From Thiobacillus sp. (lineage in GTDB: Bacteria > Pseudomonadota > Gammaproteobacteria > Burkholderiales > Thiobacillaceae): a stretch of DNA of 64,000 nt. Location of the stretch: positions 1-64,000 of the forward strand of contig JAABQU010000221.1 in NCBI GenBank assembly GCA_011391285.1, written 5' to 3'. Below the pieces are notes generated by a model, which saw only the letters and a list, made by a program, of their open reading frames with translations, had not been told where the DNA came from and made no database searches. Both the position numbers and the translations under genes were made by a program. This document shows, in pieces, positions 29,598-39,359 of the stretch; the first letter of the stretch is position 1; each line of letters starts with the position of its first letter.

Positions 29598-30205
29598 TGT
29601 TTACGGTCGGCCTCACCGGCGGGATCGGTTCGGGCAAGTCGACCGTTGCCGAATGCTTCGCTGCTCAGGGCGTGCCGGTGATCGATACCGATGTCATTGC
29701 GCACCAGTTGACCGCGCCGGGAAGCGCGGCGCTGGATGCAATCCGCAAGGCCTTCGGTGAAACCGCGATGCAGGCAGACGGCAAGCTGGACCGCGCTGCC
29801 CTGCGCCGCCGAGTGTTCGCCGACGGTGATGCCCGACACCAGCTTGAAGCCATACTCCACCCGCGCATCCGTCAGTCAGTCGAGCAGACACTGCCCACCC
29901 TCGTGGCGCCCTATGCGCTCATCGTGATTCCCCTGCTGGTGGAAACCGGTGGTTACCGGGATATGCTGAACCGCATATTGGTGGTCGATTGTCCTGAAGA
30001 ACTGCAGATTGCGCGGGTGATGGCGCGCAGCGGACTTGCGCAGGACGAAGTGAGGGCCATCCTGGCAGCCCAAGCCGGGCGAGCCGAGCGCTTGGCGGTT
30101 GCGGACGATGTGATCGTGAACACGGCGTCCCCGGAGGCATTGCGCGCCCAAGTGGCGACGCTGCACAGGCGCTACCTGGCGTTTTCTACTATGCCGTCGC
30201 CTTGA
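29597..30205 (+). CDS. coaE: Dephospho-CoA kinase
   Basis: CoaE performs the last step of coenzyme A synthesis. The 202-residue P-loop kinase has TGGIGSGKSTVAE at 7-19, DTDVIAHQLTAPG and RDMLNRILVVDCPEELQIARVMARSG. It sits in the pilBCD-coaE-zapD-yacG order common to beta- and gammaproteobacteria. Confidence 0.96.
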   Translation: MFTVGLTGGIGSGKSTVAECFAAQGVPVIDTDVIAHQLTAPGSAALDAIRKAFGETAMQADGKLDRAALRRRVFADGDARHQLEAILHPRIRQSVEQTLPTLVAPYALIVIPLLVETGGYRDMLNRILVVDCPEELQIARVMARSGLAQDEVRAILAAQAGRAERLAVADDVIVNTASPEALRAQVATLHRRYLAFSTMPSP

Positions 30206-30257
30206 TTTATCACGTGAATAGGCGACAATCGGCCCATTCTGATAAGCGCGTCGCGGC

Positions 30258-31013
30258 GTGATCCACTACGAATATCCCCTCAGCGAACGCATCCGCACCT
30301 TGCTGCGGCTGGAAGATCTGTTCGAACGCTTCGATGCCTTTGCGGCATCGACCTACCCACACGCGCATCATGCCGCCTTGCAGACGCTGTTCGAACTGGC
30401 TGAAGTAGCCGCGCGCGCCGATCTCAAGTCCGATCTGTTGCAGGAACTGGACCGGCAAAAAGCCGTCCTCGTAGCGTTGCGTGGCAATCCGCATGTGCAG
30501 AGTGCCACCCTGGAACACGTGCTGGCGGCGATCGAGACAGCCCATCACGGGATCTATCAACTGCCGGGCAAGGTGGGGCAGCACCTGCGCGAAGACGAAT
30601 GGCTGATGGCGATCAAGCAGCGTGCGGCCATTCCGGGCGGCATGTGCGAGTTCGACCTGCCTGCCTACCATTACTGGTTGCACAAGCCGGCCGACGAGCG
30701 TGAAACCCGGTTGAAAAACTGGCTGGCGCCATTTGTGGCCATTCGCTCGGCGGTTGATATCGTGCTGGGTCTGCTGCGCGACAGCGGTCGTCCCGAGTTG
30801 CAGCACGCGAACAGTGGCAACTATCAGCGCATGCTCGAATCGCGCAATCCACAGCTGATCCGGGTGAGCCTGGCCGATGACTTGCCGTGCGTGCCGGAAA
30901 TTTCGGCCAACAAATACATGCTCAACATCCGTTTCGTACAGGCGGGCCCTTCGGCGATACGCAACTGCACCGCCGAGGCGCTCGATTTTGAACTGACTTT
31001 CTGCACCCTGTGA
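30258..31013 (+). CDS. zapD: Cell division protein ZapD
   Basis: ZapD crosslinks FtsZ filaments at the division site. The 251-residue protein starts with GTG ([24 protein letters not shown]) and has the family motif [17 protein letters not shown]. Its 3' end (GTGA) overlaps yacG. Confidence 0.95.
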   Translation: MIHYEYPLSERIRTLLRLEDLFERFDAFAASTYPHAHHAALQTLFELAEVAARADLKSDLLQELDRQKAVLVALRGNPHVQSATLEHVLAAIETAHHGIYQLPGKVGQHLREDEWLMAIKQRAAIPGGMCEFDLPAYHYWLHKPADERETRLKNWLAPFVAIRSAVDIVLGLLRDSGRPELQHANSGNYQRMLESRNPQLIRVSLADDLPCVPEISANKYMLNIRFVQAGPSAIRNCTAEALDFELTFCTL

Positions 31014-31219
31014 AGCCCGTCTCCAAGCCCCCTGTCGTGAGCTGTCCGATATGCGGTGCGGCCGTGGCCTGGACCGCGGAGAATCGCTGGCGGCCGTTTT
31101 GCAGCGAACGCTGCAAGCTGATCGACTTGGGACAGTGGGCCACCGAAAAATATCGCGTACCCGTCGAGCCTTCCCTTGATGAACTGGAGGCGCCCGATGA
31201 AGACGAGCGCCCGCAGTAG
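31010..31219 (+). CDS. yacG: DNA gyrase inhibitor YacG (zinc-binding)
   Basis: The 69-residue protein has the treble-clef zinc site CPICG and [15 protein letters not shown], followed by an acidic tail. E. coli YacG binds gyrase B and inhibits it. The GTG start is coupled to the zapD stop. After it, 239 bp up to rpiA hold no gene or repeat I can support. Confidence 0.93.
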   Translation: MKPVSKPPVVSCPICGAAVAWTAENRWRPFCSERCKLIDLGQWATEKYRVPVEPSLDELEAPDEDERPQ

Positions 31220-31458
31220 ATACCCTGAAAACTGCAGTTGACCGCTCGTCAGCTTTAGACGTTTTTGCATGGCGAGGTGTCTGTTGCCTTTGAGCAAAAT
31301 CACTGTTCGGCAGAGACCGCTACGCACCGGCTGGCACGCCTGTCCGCGGGCCTGCCTTTGTCGCTCGTCGTTTCAGGCCGCGGCCTGCCGCCCCCGCACT
31401 TCGCGCCAGATCCCCGACCAGACGCACCATCGGGTGCATCCAACTACGGTTTCCAGGA

Positions 31459-32115
31459 TTACTTCTTGTAGGTCTTGACGCCGGATTCGGTACCCAGCAG
31501 CAGCACATCCGCGCCGCGCCGTGCGAACAGTCCGTTGGTCACCACGCCGACGATGTGGTTGATCGCGGTTTCCAGCGACACCGGATCGACGATCGACAGG
31601 CCGTGCACGTCGAGGATGAGGTTGCCGTTGTCGGTGGTGAAGCCTTCTCTCAATCTGGGCTGCCCGCCCAGCTTCACCAGTTCGCGCGCGACGTAGGAAC
31701 GTGCCATCGGGATGACTTCCACCGGCAGCGGAAAAGCGCCCAGCACGCCGACCAGCTTGCTCTCATCGGCGATGCAGATGAACTGCTTGCTGCACGCGGC
31801 GACGATTTTCTCGCGGGTCAACGCGCCACCGCCGCCCTTGACCATGGCGAAGTGTTCGGTGATTTCGTCGGCGCCGTCGACGTAGATTTCAAGTTCGCCC
31901 ACGCTGTTGAGGTCGAGCACCTGGATGCCGTGGCTTTTCAGGCGGGCGGCGGTGGCTTCCGAACTGGCTACGGCGCCGTCGATGCGGCCTTTCACTTCGG
32001 CCAGCGCGTCGATGAAGTAGTTGGCGGTCGAGCCGGTGCCTACCCCGATGATGCCGCCGCGGGCATAATCCACCGCGGCACGCGCCACGGCTTGCTTCAT
32101 TTCATCTTGAGTCAT
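31459..32115 (-). CDS. rpiA: Ribose-5-phosphate isomerase A
   Basis: RpiA interconverts ribose-5-phosphate and ribulose-5-phosphate. The 218-residue protein has [38 protein letters not shown] and [14 protein letters not shown], all typical. It is divergent from ilvA with about 80 bp between the starts. Confidence 0.97.
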   Translation of the reverse strand: MTQDEMKQAVARAAVDYARGGIIGVGTGSTANYFIDALAEVKGRIDGAVASSEATAARLKSHGIQVLDLNSVGELEIYVDGADEITEHFAMVKGGGGALTREKIVAACSKQFICIADESKLVGVLGAFPLPVEVIPMARSYVARELVKLGGQPRLREGFTTDNGNLILDVHGLSIVDPVSLETAINHIVGVVTNGLFARRGADVLLLGTESGVKTYKK

Positions 32116-32195
32116 GATGTCTTCGTCGATTTGGATTCAGCCGGCTAAGATAGCGGCATCGCCCTTTTTTATCAAACCTCATCCCTGCCGCCGCC

Positions 32196-33713
32196 ATGAG
32201 CCAACCTGACGATTACCTCGAACGCATCCTCACCTCGAGCGTCTACGATGTCGCGATCGAGTCGCCGCTCGACGTGGCTCACAACCTGTCGCGCCGCCTC
32301 AACAACCAGATCCTGCTGAAGCGCGAAGACCTGCAGCCGGTGTTTTCCTTCAAGTGTCGCGGCGCCTACAACAAGATGGCGAAGCTGACGACGGCCCAAC
32401 TGGCGCGTGGCGTGGTGGCCGCGTCGGCCGGAAATCACGCCCAGGGTGTGGCGCTGGCGGCGCAAAAGCTCGGCGTGACGGCGATCATCGTGATGCCGGC
32501 GACCACTCCCAAGATCAAGGTGGACGCGGTGGCGGCGCGCGGCGCGCAGGTGATCCTGCACGGCGACAATTATGACGAAGCCTGCGCCCACGCGACCACG
32601 CTGGCCAAGGAAGCAAAGGCGACCTTTGTCCACCCATACGACGACCCCGACGTCATCGCCGGCCAGGGCACGGTCGCGATGGAATTGCTGCGCCAGCATC
32701 CCGGCCCGATCCATTCGGTCTACATTCCGGTCGGCGGCGGCGGGCTGATTGCCGGCATGGCGGCCTACATCAAGCGGCTGCGCCCGGACATCCGCATCGT
32801 GGGTGTCGAACCCGAGGACGCCGATGCGATGGCGCGCTCACTCTGCAAAGGCAAGCGCATCACGCTGCCGCGCGTGGGCATTTTTGCCGACGGCGTGGCG
32901 GTGAAAACGGTTGGCAAGGAAACTTTCCGACTGGCACAGTTGTATGTCGACGAAATCATCCGCGTTAACAACGACGCCATCTGCGCGGCGATCAAGGACG
33001 TATTCGAGGACACGCGTTCGATTCTGGAACCGGCCGGCGCCCTGTCGATCGCAGGGATGAAGGCCGCAATTGCAGGCGACAAGCTCAAGGGCAAGACGCT
33101 GGTGGCCGTGGCCTCCGGCGCCAACATGAACTTCGACCGCCTGCGCTACATCGCCGAGCGGGCTGAACTGGGCGAAAAGCGCGAAGCCGTGCTGGCCGTC
33201 ACCATCCCCGAGACGCCGGGCAGTTTCAAGACGTTTTGCGGCTTGCTGGGCGCGCGCAACATCACCGAATTCAACTACCGTTACTCCGACCCCAAAATAG
33301 CGCGCGTGTTTGTCGGACTGTCGGTTCCGGGTGCGGGCGAGAGCGCGCGCGTGGTCGAACTGCTGCATCGCCACGGGCTCGAAGCGATCGACCTCACCGA
33401 CAACGAAATGGCCAAGCTGCATGTCCGCCATCTGGTCGGCGGGCGGGCGCCCGAGGCAGTCAACGAAGTGCTGTACCGCTTCGAATTCCCGGAACGTCCG
33501 GGCGCCCTGATGCAGTTCCTGCAGAGCATGAGCAGCGGGTGGAACATCAGCCTGTTCCACTACCGCAACCACGGCGCCGACTACGGCCGGGTGCTGGTGG
33601 GCATTCAGGTTCCCGAAAAGGAAAAGCCCAGCTTCCAGAAATTCCTGGACGGGCTGGGCTACCGCTACTGGGACGAGTCCCGCAATCCGGCCTACAAGCT
33701 GTTTCTTGCCTGA
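32196..33713 (+). CDS. ilvA: Biosynthetic threonine ammonia-lyase
   Basis: This PLP enzyme makes 2-oxobutanoate from threonine for isoleucine synthesis. The PLP lysine is Lys53 in FSFKCRGAYNK. The glycine loop is VGGGGLIAGMAAYIK. The C-terminal third carries two ACT-like regulatory repeats (AVLAVTIPETPGSFKTFCGLLG and YRFEFPERPGALMQFLQSM), so isoleucine feedback control is expected. The 505-residue length equals that of the E. coli enzyme. Confidence 0.97.
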   Translation: MSQPDDYLERILTSSVYDVAIESPLDVAHNLSRRLNNQILLKREDLQPVFSFKCRGAYNKMAKLTTAQLARGVVAASAGNHAQGVALAAQKLGVTAIIVMPATTPKIKVDAVAARGAQVILHGDNYDEACAHATTLAKEAKATFVHPYDDPDVIAGQGTVAMELLRQHPGPIHSVYIPVGGGGLIAGMAAYIKRLRPDIRIVGVEPEDADAMARSLCKGKRITLPRVGIFADGVAVKTVGKETFRLAQLYVDEIIRVNNDAICAAIKDVFEDTRSILEPAGALSIAGMKAAIAGDKLKGKTLVAVASGANMNFDRLRYIAERAELGEKREAVLAVTIPETPGSFKTFCGLLGARNITEFNYRYSDPKIARVFVGLSVPGAGESARVVELLHRHGLEAIDLTDNEMAKLHVRHLVGGRAPEAVNEVLYRFEFPERPGALMQFLQSMSSGWNISLFHYRNHGADYGRVLVGIQVPEKEKPSFQKFLDGLGYRYWDESRNPAYKLFLA

Positions 33714-33716
33714 ATC

Positions 33717-33908
33717 TTATTTCTTGAGGCCGCAGGTGTTGATGCCGAAGATGCTGTAGGCCGGACAAATCCTGAAAATTCCAGTGGCGAGTGGTACCAC
33801 GCCGATCCAGGCCCAGACCGGGCCGCTGAAAAAAGCCGCCCATGCGATGAGGGCGAGGCCGGCAAGAATCCGGATGATGCGGTCGATGCTTCCAACGTTG
33901 ACTGGCAT
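33717..33908 (-). CDS. DUF2892-type small membrane protein
   Basis: The 63-residue protein begins MPVNVGSIDRIIRILAGLALIAWAAF and has two hydrophobic segments with a GIFRICPAYSIFGINTC tail, the pattern of the YgaP-type inner-membrane family (DUF2892). CAGGAG is 6 nt before the ATG at 33908, which decides the start over the longer frame to 34001. The family often accompanies rhodanese domains; none is fused here. It converges with ilvA, 3 bp apart. Confidence 0.85.
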   Translation of the reverse strand: MPVNVGSIDRIIRILAGLALIAWAAFFSGPVWAWIGVVPLATGIFRICPAYSIFGINTCGLKK

Positions 33909-34031
33909 GGCTGGCTCCTGAAAAATGGTAATCAACCTCGAAGAGGTTGCGCTCACTATAGCGTGTTCCAGTTGTCCGGCGGGCAGTCTGCTTGCTGACA
34001 AGCCGGGGTGGCTGCATGGTAACCTCGCACC

Positions 34032-35996
34032 ATGTTTCAGCGAGTCGGATTATTGGTTTTGGGGGTGTTGACCCTTGCATCGGCCTGGGCAGCGCCGGGG
34101 GATGATGCGGTGCGGCAGGCGCAGCAGGCGTTCGAGGCGCGCAAGCTTGCGAATCTGGAGCAGGCCGCGCGCAAGGTTCCTGCCGATCACGTGCTGATGC
34201 CCTATGTAGAATTCTGGCGTTTGACGCTGACGCGTGCGAGTGACGACGCACGCATTGCCGATTTTCTGGCGCGCCATCCCGGCAGCCGCATGGCCGAGTC
34301 CGTGCGTGCCGACTGGCTGAAGTCCCTCGGCCTGCGCGAGGCCTGGCCGCTCTATCTGGCCGAATATCCGCGTCTCGTCAGACCTGACGCCGCCCATCAG
34401 TGCTATGCCTATCGTGCCGAATGGGCGCAGGGCAATCAGAGCCATCTGCGCGAGGCGGTGACGCTATGGTTTACCGGGCGCGACATGCCTTCGGCCTGCA
34501 TGCCCCTGTTCGACCGGCTGATCGAGGACGGGCTGATCCGGCAGGAGGACATCTGGCTGCGCGTACGGCTGGCGCTGGAAGCGGGCAACCCCCATGTTGC
34601 CCGTGTCGTGGCCAATGCGTTGCCGGCTTCGCAACGTCCGACAGCGGCGCTGCTCGACCAGACGCGCCGCGATCCGGCGCGCGTGCTTAATGGCGCCAAA
34701 ACGCTTGATTTCAGCCGACGTGGTGACCGCGAAGTCGCCCTGTACGCGCTCGATCTGCTCGCCAAGCGCAGTTCCGATGAGGCCGAACGGGCGCTGCGCA
34801 AATGGGTGCCGCAGTTCAGCGCGGACGAATTGCGCATCGCCTGGGCGCGTCTTGCCACCTGGGCGGCGAGGCGTCACGAGGCCGTGGCCCTGTCCTGGTT
34901 TCAGCAGGCGGGCGTGGACGCAGTCAACGACTTTCAGCGTGAATGGTGGGCACGCGCCGCGTTGCGCGCGGGCGACTGGCCAGTCGTGCGTCGGGCGATC
35001 GAAAGCATGGACGAACCCGTCCGTGAGCAGCCCGTCTGGCGCTACTGGCGCGCGCGCGCGCTCCAGGCTGCCGGCCAGCGCGTAGCGGCCAATGCCATCT
35101 TTCTGGACTTGTCGCGCGAGCATCATTACTACGGCCAGCTGGCACAGGAAGAACTGGGCACGGTGGCGCAGGCGCCGATCATCAACACCAAGATGGGCGG
35201 CGACGACATTGCAGCCATTGCCCGCCAGCCTAATATCGCGCGCGCAGTCGCCCTGTACGAACTGGGCCTGCGCCAGGACGCCAACCTGGAATGGAACTGG
35301 TCGATCCGTACGTTTTCTGACGCCCAGTTGCTGGCAGCCGCTGAACTGGCGCGGCGCATGGAGTGGTACGACCGCGCCATCAATACCGCCGAGCACACCC
35401 GCGACCTGCATGATTTTGAGTTGCGTTTCATTGCCCCCTATCGCGATCTGGCACAAAAGGCCGCGCGCGAAAATGGCCTCGACGAAGCCTGGGTGTTCGG
35501 GCTGATGCGGCAGGAAAGCCGCTTTATCAACGTTGCGCGTTCCAGCGTCGGCGCGTCGGGTCTGATGCAAATCATGCCGGCGACCGCACGCTGGATCGCG
35601 AAACGGCTCGGCATCAAGGGCTTCCATCCGAACGAGATGCAGGACCCGGCAAAAAATATTCAGTTCGGGGCGTATTACCTCAGGCACGTTCAGGGCTCGC
35701 TGGACGGCTCGCCGGTTCTGGCCACCGCCGCCTACAATGCGGGACCGGGCCGCGCACAGCGCTGGCGCGCGCCCCGCGAAATGGAATCCGCGGTCTACAT
35801 CGAATCGATCCCGTTCACCGAGACGCGCGACTACGTCAAGAAGGTGATGAGCAACGCCATGTATTACGCCGTGCGTTTTGACCAGCCTTCGGTGCTGCTG
35901 AAGGATCGGCTGGGTTCGGTGCCGCCGCGCAGAACCCCTGCGGAATCTACTCCTGATTCGGCCGCTGAGCAGGAAACCGAGCGAACGGACGACTAG
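34032..35996 (+). CDS. slt: Soluble lytic murein transglycosylase
   Basis: This periplasmic enzyme cleaves peptidoglycan glycan strands and forms 1,6-anhydro ends. The 654-residue protein has a signal peptide (1 to about 20), a long superhelical alpha domain (about 25-450) and a C-terminal SLT/goose-lysozyme domain with the catalytic Glu in LMRQESRFI, then VGASGLMQIMPATARWIAK and TAAYNAGPGRAQRW. The end is a short charged tail. It stands alone between the DUF2892 gene and the NDUFA9-like gene. Confidence 0.93.
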   Translation: MFQRVGLLVLGVLTLASAWAAPGDDAVRQAQQAFEARKLANLEQAARKVPADHVLMPYVEFWRLTLTRASDDARIADFLARHPGSRMAESVRADWLKSLGLREAWPLYLAEYPRLVRPDAAHQCYAYRAEWAQGNQSHLREAVTLWFTGRDMPSACMPLFDRLIEDGLIRQEDIWLRVRLALEAGNPHVARVVANALPASQRPTAALLDQTRRDPARVLNGAKTLDFSRRGDREVALYALDLLAKRSSDEAERALRKWVPQFSADELRIAWARLATWAARRHEAVALSWFQQAGVDAVNDFQREWWARAALRAGDWPVVRRAIESMDEPVREQPVWRYWRARALQAAGQRVAANAIFLDLSREHHYYGQLAQEELGTVAQAPIINTKMGGDDIAAIARQPNIARAVALYELGLRQDANLEWNWSIRTFSDAQLLAAAELARRMEWYDRAINTAEHTRDLHDFELRFIAPYRDLAQKAARENGLDEAWVFGLMRQESRFINVARSSVGASGLMQIMPATARWIAKRLGIKGFHPNEMQDPAKNIQFGAYYLRHVQGSLDGSPVLATAAYNAGPGRAQRWRAPREMESAVYIESIPFTETRDYVKKVMSNAMYYAVRFDQPSVLLKDRLGSVPPRRTPAESTPDSAAEQETERTDD

Positions 35997-36066
35997 CCGA
36001 AATGGCCCAATCTGCATCATTCGGGCTAGAATCAGCAACGCCTTATATACCGAAACAAACCTCATC

Positions 36067-37104
36067 ATGAAGATTGAACGCATCTGCATCCTCGGCGGTT
36101 CCGGCTTTGTCGGCACCCAACTCGTCAGTCAACTCGCTGCGCGCGGCCTCAAGGTGCGCGTGCTTTCCCATCGTCGCGAAGCGGCCAAGGAACTGATCCT
36201 GCTGCCGACGGTGGAAGTGATCGAGGCCGATGTGCACGACCAGCAGGAGCTCATCCGCCAGTTCCGCGGCATGGACGCCGTCATCAACCTGGTTGGCATC
36301 CTGCACGAGCGCAATGTGGGGCGGGCCGACCTGCCGAGCGCCCGTCGCGGGGATTTCCAGAAGGTCCATATCGAACTGACGCGCAAGATCATTCACGCCT
36401 GCGGCGAATCCGGCGTGCACCGGTTGCTGCACATGAGCGCGCTCGGCGCCCACCCGAATTCGCGCTCGGCCTATCAGCGCTCCAAAGGCATCGCCGAAGC
36501 AATGGTGCGCGAAGCCGGCATGCACCATGTCGAGCACGAAAACTGGTATTTGAACGGTCCCAAGTTTATCCACGGCTACGGTCTCGACGTCACGGTCTTC
36601 CGTCCCTCGGTGATCTTCGGCCGCGGCGACTCCTTCCTTTCGATGTTCGCCCAGTTGCTGAGGGTGTTCCCCGTGCTGCCCCTTGCCGGCGCCGATGCGC
36701 GTTTTGCACCGGTGCATGTCCAGGACGTCGCCCGCACCTTTGCCGACAGCCTCGACAACACCGCGACCTTTGGCCAGACCTACGATCTGTGCGGTCCCAA
36801 GGCCTACACGCTGCAGGAACTGGTGCGCTATGTGGGCGAGGTGACCGGCAAAACGCGCAGCATCATTCCGCTGGGCAAATGGATGTCGTATTTCCAGGCC
36901 TGGGCAATGGAACTCATGCCTGGCAAGAAGCTGATGACGCGCGACAACCATTTCGCCATGCTTGTCGACAACGTCTGCAGCGGCGGCTGGCCGTCGGTCT
37001 TCCATTTTCAGCCGACGGCACTCGAAGCTGTCGCCCCCGAGTATCTGCGCGCCGATACGCCGCGTGCGCGATACGAGGGCTATCGCGAGGGCGCCCACCG
37101 CTAA
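36067..37104 (+). CDS. NDUFA9-like NAD(P)-binding protein (extended SDR)
   Basis: The 345-residue Rossmann protein starts ICILGGSGFVGTQLVSQLAARG and is of the complex-I NDUFA9/atypical-SDR type. VINLVGILHE and HRLLHMSALGAHPNSRSAYQRSKGIAE match the family, as does FRPSVIFGRGDSFLSMFA. In bacteria these proteins are not firm complex-I subunits; a quinone- or lipid-linked reductase role is possible. It lies 15 bp before cca, so the two may be co-transcribed. Confidence 0.85.
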   Translation: MKIERICILGGSGFVGTQLVSQLAARGLKVRVLSHRREAAKELILLPTVEVIEADVHDQQELIRQFRGMDAVINLVGILHERNVGRADLPSARRGDFQKVHIELTRKIIHACGESGVHRLLHMSALGAHPNSRSAYQRSKGIAEAMVREAGMHHVEHENWYLNGPKFIHGYGLDVTVFRPSVIFGRGDSFLSMFAQLLRVFPVLPLAGADARFAPVHVQDVARTFADSLDNTATFGQTYDLCGPKAYTLQELVRYVGEVTGKTRSIIPLGKWMSYFQAWAMELMPGKKLMTRDNHFAMLVDNVCSGGWPSVFHFQPTALEAVAPEYLRADTPRARYEGYREGAHR

Positions 37105-37119
37105 GCTCGCTGTGCCGCC

Positions 37120-38358
37120 ATGAAAACCTACATCGTTGGCGGCGCTGTGCGTGACCGGTTGCTGGGCCTGCCGGTGGCCGACCGCGACTACGTCGTGGTG
37201 GGCGCCACGCCCGACGAAATGGTCGCGTTGGGCTACCAGCCGGTCGGCAAGGATTTTCCGGTCTTTCTGCATCCCGTCACCCACGAGGAATATGCGCTTG
37301 CGCGCACCGAGCGCAAGTCCGGGCACGGCTACAAGGGTTTCAAGGTCTATGCGACGCCCGAGGTCACGCTGGAAGAGGACTTGCTGCGGCGCGACCTCAC
37401 CATCAATGCGATCGCCGAGGATGAGACCGGCGCGCTGATCGATCCTTACGGTGGCCAACGCGACCTGACTGCAAAAATATTCCGCCACGTCAGCGCGGCC
37501 TTCGCCGAGGATCCGGTGCGCATCCTTCGGGTGGCGCGCTTCGCCGCACGCTTCGCTGACTTTTCCGTCGCGCCGGAAACCAACGCGCTGATGCGGCAGA
37601 TGGTAGACAACGGCGAAGTCGACGCACTGGTGCCCGAACGGGTGTGGCAGGAAGTCGCGCGCGGCCTGATGGAAGTCCAGCCCTCGCGCATGTTCCAGGT
37701 GCTGCGCGACTGCGGCGCGCTGGCGCGGCTGTTCCCGGAAATCGACCGCCTGTTCGGCGTACCGCAGCCGCCCGAGCATCATCCCGAAGTCGATACCGGC
37801 GCCCACATCATGCTCGTCATCGACTGGGCGGCTCGGCAGGGCCTGAGCCTGCCGGTCCGCTTCGCGGCGTTGACCCATGACCTCGGCAAGGGCGTCACTC
37901 CGCCCGAACTCTGGCCCAAGCATCACGGCCACGAAGCCAAAAGCGTCGAACTTGTGCGCACCTTGAGCGACCGCATCCGCGCGCCCGCCGACTGCCGCGA
38001 CCTTGCTGTTGCGGTGGCTCGCGACCATGGCCATGTGCATCGCGCGCTGGAATTGCGTCCCGGCACGCTCGTCGAACTACTGGAGCGCGTCGATGCCTTT
38101 CGTCGCCCGGATCGTTTTGGGGAATTTCTGCAGGCCTGCGAGTGCGATTTCCGTGGCCGGCCCGGCTACGAAGACAGGCCTTTTCCCGCGCCGGACTATC
38201 TGCGGCAGGCGCTGCAGGCCGCGCTTGCCATCGATGCCGCCGAGGTGGCGCGCAATGCCGAACCCGCGCGGATTCGGGAAGCCATTTTTCAGGCGCGATC
38301 TGTCGCGGTGGGGACGTGGCGCGATCAGCTACCAAAAGACAGGCGCTCAGCACAGTAA
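37120..38358 (+). CDS. cca: Multifunctional CCA-adding tRNA nucleotidyltransferase
   Basis: The enzyme adds or repairs the 3' CCA of tRNAs. The 412-residue bacterial class II enzyme has [10 protein letters not shown], the metal Asp pair Asp21/Asp23 (VADRDYVVV), [10 protein letters not shown] and [14 protein letters not shown]-terminal HD domain ([11 protein letters not shown] with GHEAKS) provides the phosphohydrolase activities of the E. coli-type protein. Confidence 0.96.
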   Translation: MKTYIVGGAVRDRLLGLPVADRDYVVVGATPDEMVALGYQPVGKDFPVFLHPVTHEEYALARTERKSGHGYKGFKVYATPEVTLEEDLLRRDLTINAIAEDETGALIDPYGGQRDLTAKIFRHVSAAFAEDPVRILRVARFAARFADFSVAPETNALMRQMVDNGEVDALVPERVWQEVARGLMEVQPSRMFQVLRDCGALARLFPEIDRLFGVPQPPEHHPEVDTGAHIMLVIDWAARQGLSLPVRFAALTHDLGKGVTPPELWPKHHGHEAKSVELVRTLSDRIRAPADCRDLAVAVARDHGHVHRALELRPGTLVELLERVDAFRRPDRFGEFLQACECDFRGRPGYEDRPFPAPDYLRQALQAALAIDAAEVARNAEPARIREAIFQARSVAVGTWRDQLPKDRRSAQ

Positions 38359-38458
38359 TGACCGGGTTATGTCATTTCTATCAGGTGACGCCTGGATTTC
38401 CTTGCGCGGATGACTAGCATTAATTGCTTGCACGTTGATGTTGAAGAGGGGGTGAAAC

Positions 38459-38878
38459 ATGAAGAAATCCAGCCTGCTGCTTGTATTGTTGGCCGCCAAC
38501 ATGACGTCCGTTCTGGTCGGCTGTGAAAGCTATCCACGATATGGTGAGGTCGACGTTCGTGATCCGCATTACGCGGTGCGGGTGGTGTTTACCGATCATG
38601 ACCGCCGCCTGATCAATGACTATTACGAACCACGCTACAGAAGCCTGCCCCCCGGTCTGGCCAAAAAAGACCGGCTTCCGCCGGGGCATGCATGGCGGGC
38701 GCGGCCGAATCAACCCATCCACGAGGATGCGCGCTGGCGCTACCTCCCCAATGAACTGGATCAACGCCTCTCGCGCCTGCCGCCCGAGTATGTGCGCGTG
38801 ATTATCGGCACCGATGTGGTGATCATGAATGTGCGTACCCGGGTGGTGGTGGACGTGCTCGAAGACATCACCGACTGA
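38459..38878 (+). CDS. Putative lipoprotein of unknown function
   Basis: The 139-residue protein has a lipoprotein signal (MKKSSLLLVLLAANMTSVLVGC, lipid Cys22) and a soluble, Arg/Pro-rich domain. LPPGLAKKDRLPPGHAWRA and YVRVIIGTDVVIMN resemble the pattern of small periplasmic RcnB- or YXWGXW-like proteins, but I cannot assign it. It starts after AAGAGGGGG, a strong ribosome-binding site. It is 33 bp before the archease gene; co-transcription is possible. Confidence 0.7.
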   Translation: MKKSSLLLVLLAANMTSVLVGCESYPRYGEVDVRDPHYAVRVVFTDHDRRLINDYYEPRYRSLPPGLAKKDRLPPGHAWRARPNQPIHEDARWRYLPNELDQRLSRLPPEYVRVIIGTDVVIMNVRTRVVVDVLEDITD

Positions 38879-38911
38879 GACAAAGCGACAGGCCGCCAGG
38901 CGGATTTCATA

Positions 38912-39358
38912 ATGTCTCAATCGCCCAAGCCCGATGGCGGCGTGGGGTACTGGGCGCACTTCCCACATCAGGCCGACATGGGTGTGCGAGGCGTTGGCCC
39001 CACCCGAGAAGCCGCTTTCGAGCAGATCGCGCTGGCAATGACTGCCGTCGTTGTCGATCCGGCTAAGCTTGTGCCGGCCACGGCAGTCGACATCCGCTGT
39101 GAGGCGCCGGACGACGAGTTGCTGCTGGTCGACTGGCTGAACGCACTGATATTGGAAATGGCGGTACGCCACATGCTGTTCGGCCGCTTTGAAGTCAGCC
39201 TGGAGGGACAACGTCTGGCCGCCACCGCGTGGGGAGAGCCGGTAGACATCCGGAAGCACCAGCCGGCCGTCGAAATCAAGGGCGCCACCTACACTGAGTT
39301 GAGTGTAGGCCGCAGCGAAAGCGGCCAATGGGTGGCGCAATGCGTGGTGGACGTTTGA
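38912..39358 (+). CDS. Archease
   Basis: Archease speeds guanylylation and turnover of RtcB. The 148-residue protein has [25 protein letters not shown], with the metal-binding Asp in ADMGV, and [13 protein letters not shown]. The C-terminal GATYTELSV region also matches. Its stop is one base before rtcB, so it is the partner of the ligase below. Confidence 0.92.
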   Translation: MSQSPKPDGGVGYWAHFPHQADMGVRGVGPTREAAFEQIALAMTAVVVDPAKLVPATAVDIRCEAPDDELLLVDWLNALILEMAVRHMLFGRFEVSLEGQRLAATAWGEPVDIRKHQPAVEIKGATYTELSVGRSESGQWVAQCVVDV

Positions 39359-39359
39359 G

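Noticed and set aside
31220..31458. Possible small gene between yacG and rpiA
   Set aside because: Candidate frames lack a ribosome-binding site, conserved pattern or signal peptide.
38390..38440. TTGC-rich stretch resembling a sigma-54 promoter before the lipoprotein gene
   Set aside because: GG and GC elements are not spaced by 10 bp, so it does not meet the RpoN rule.
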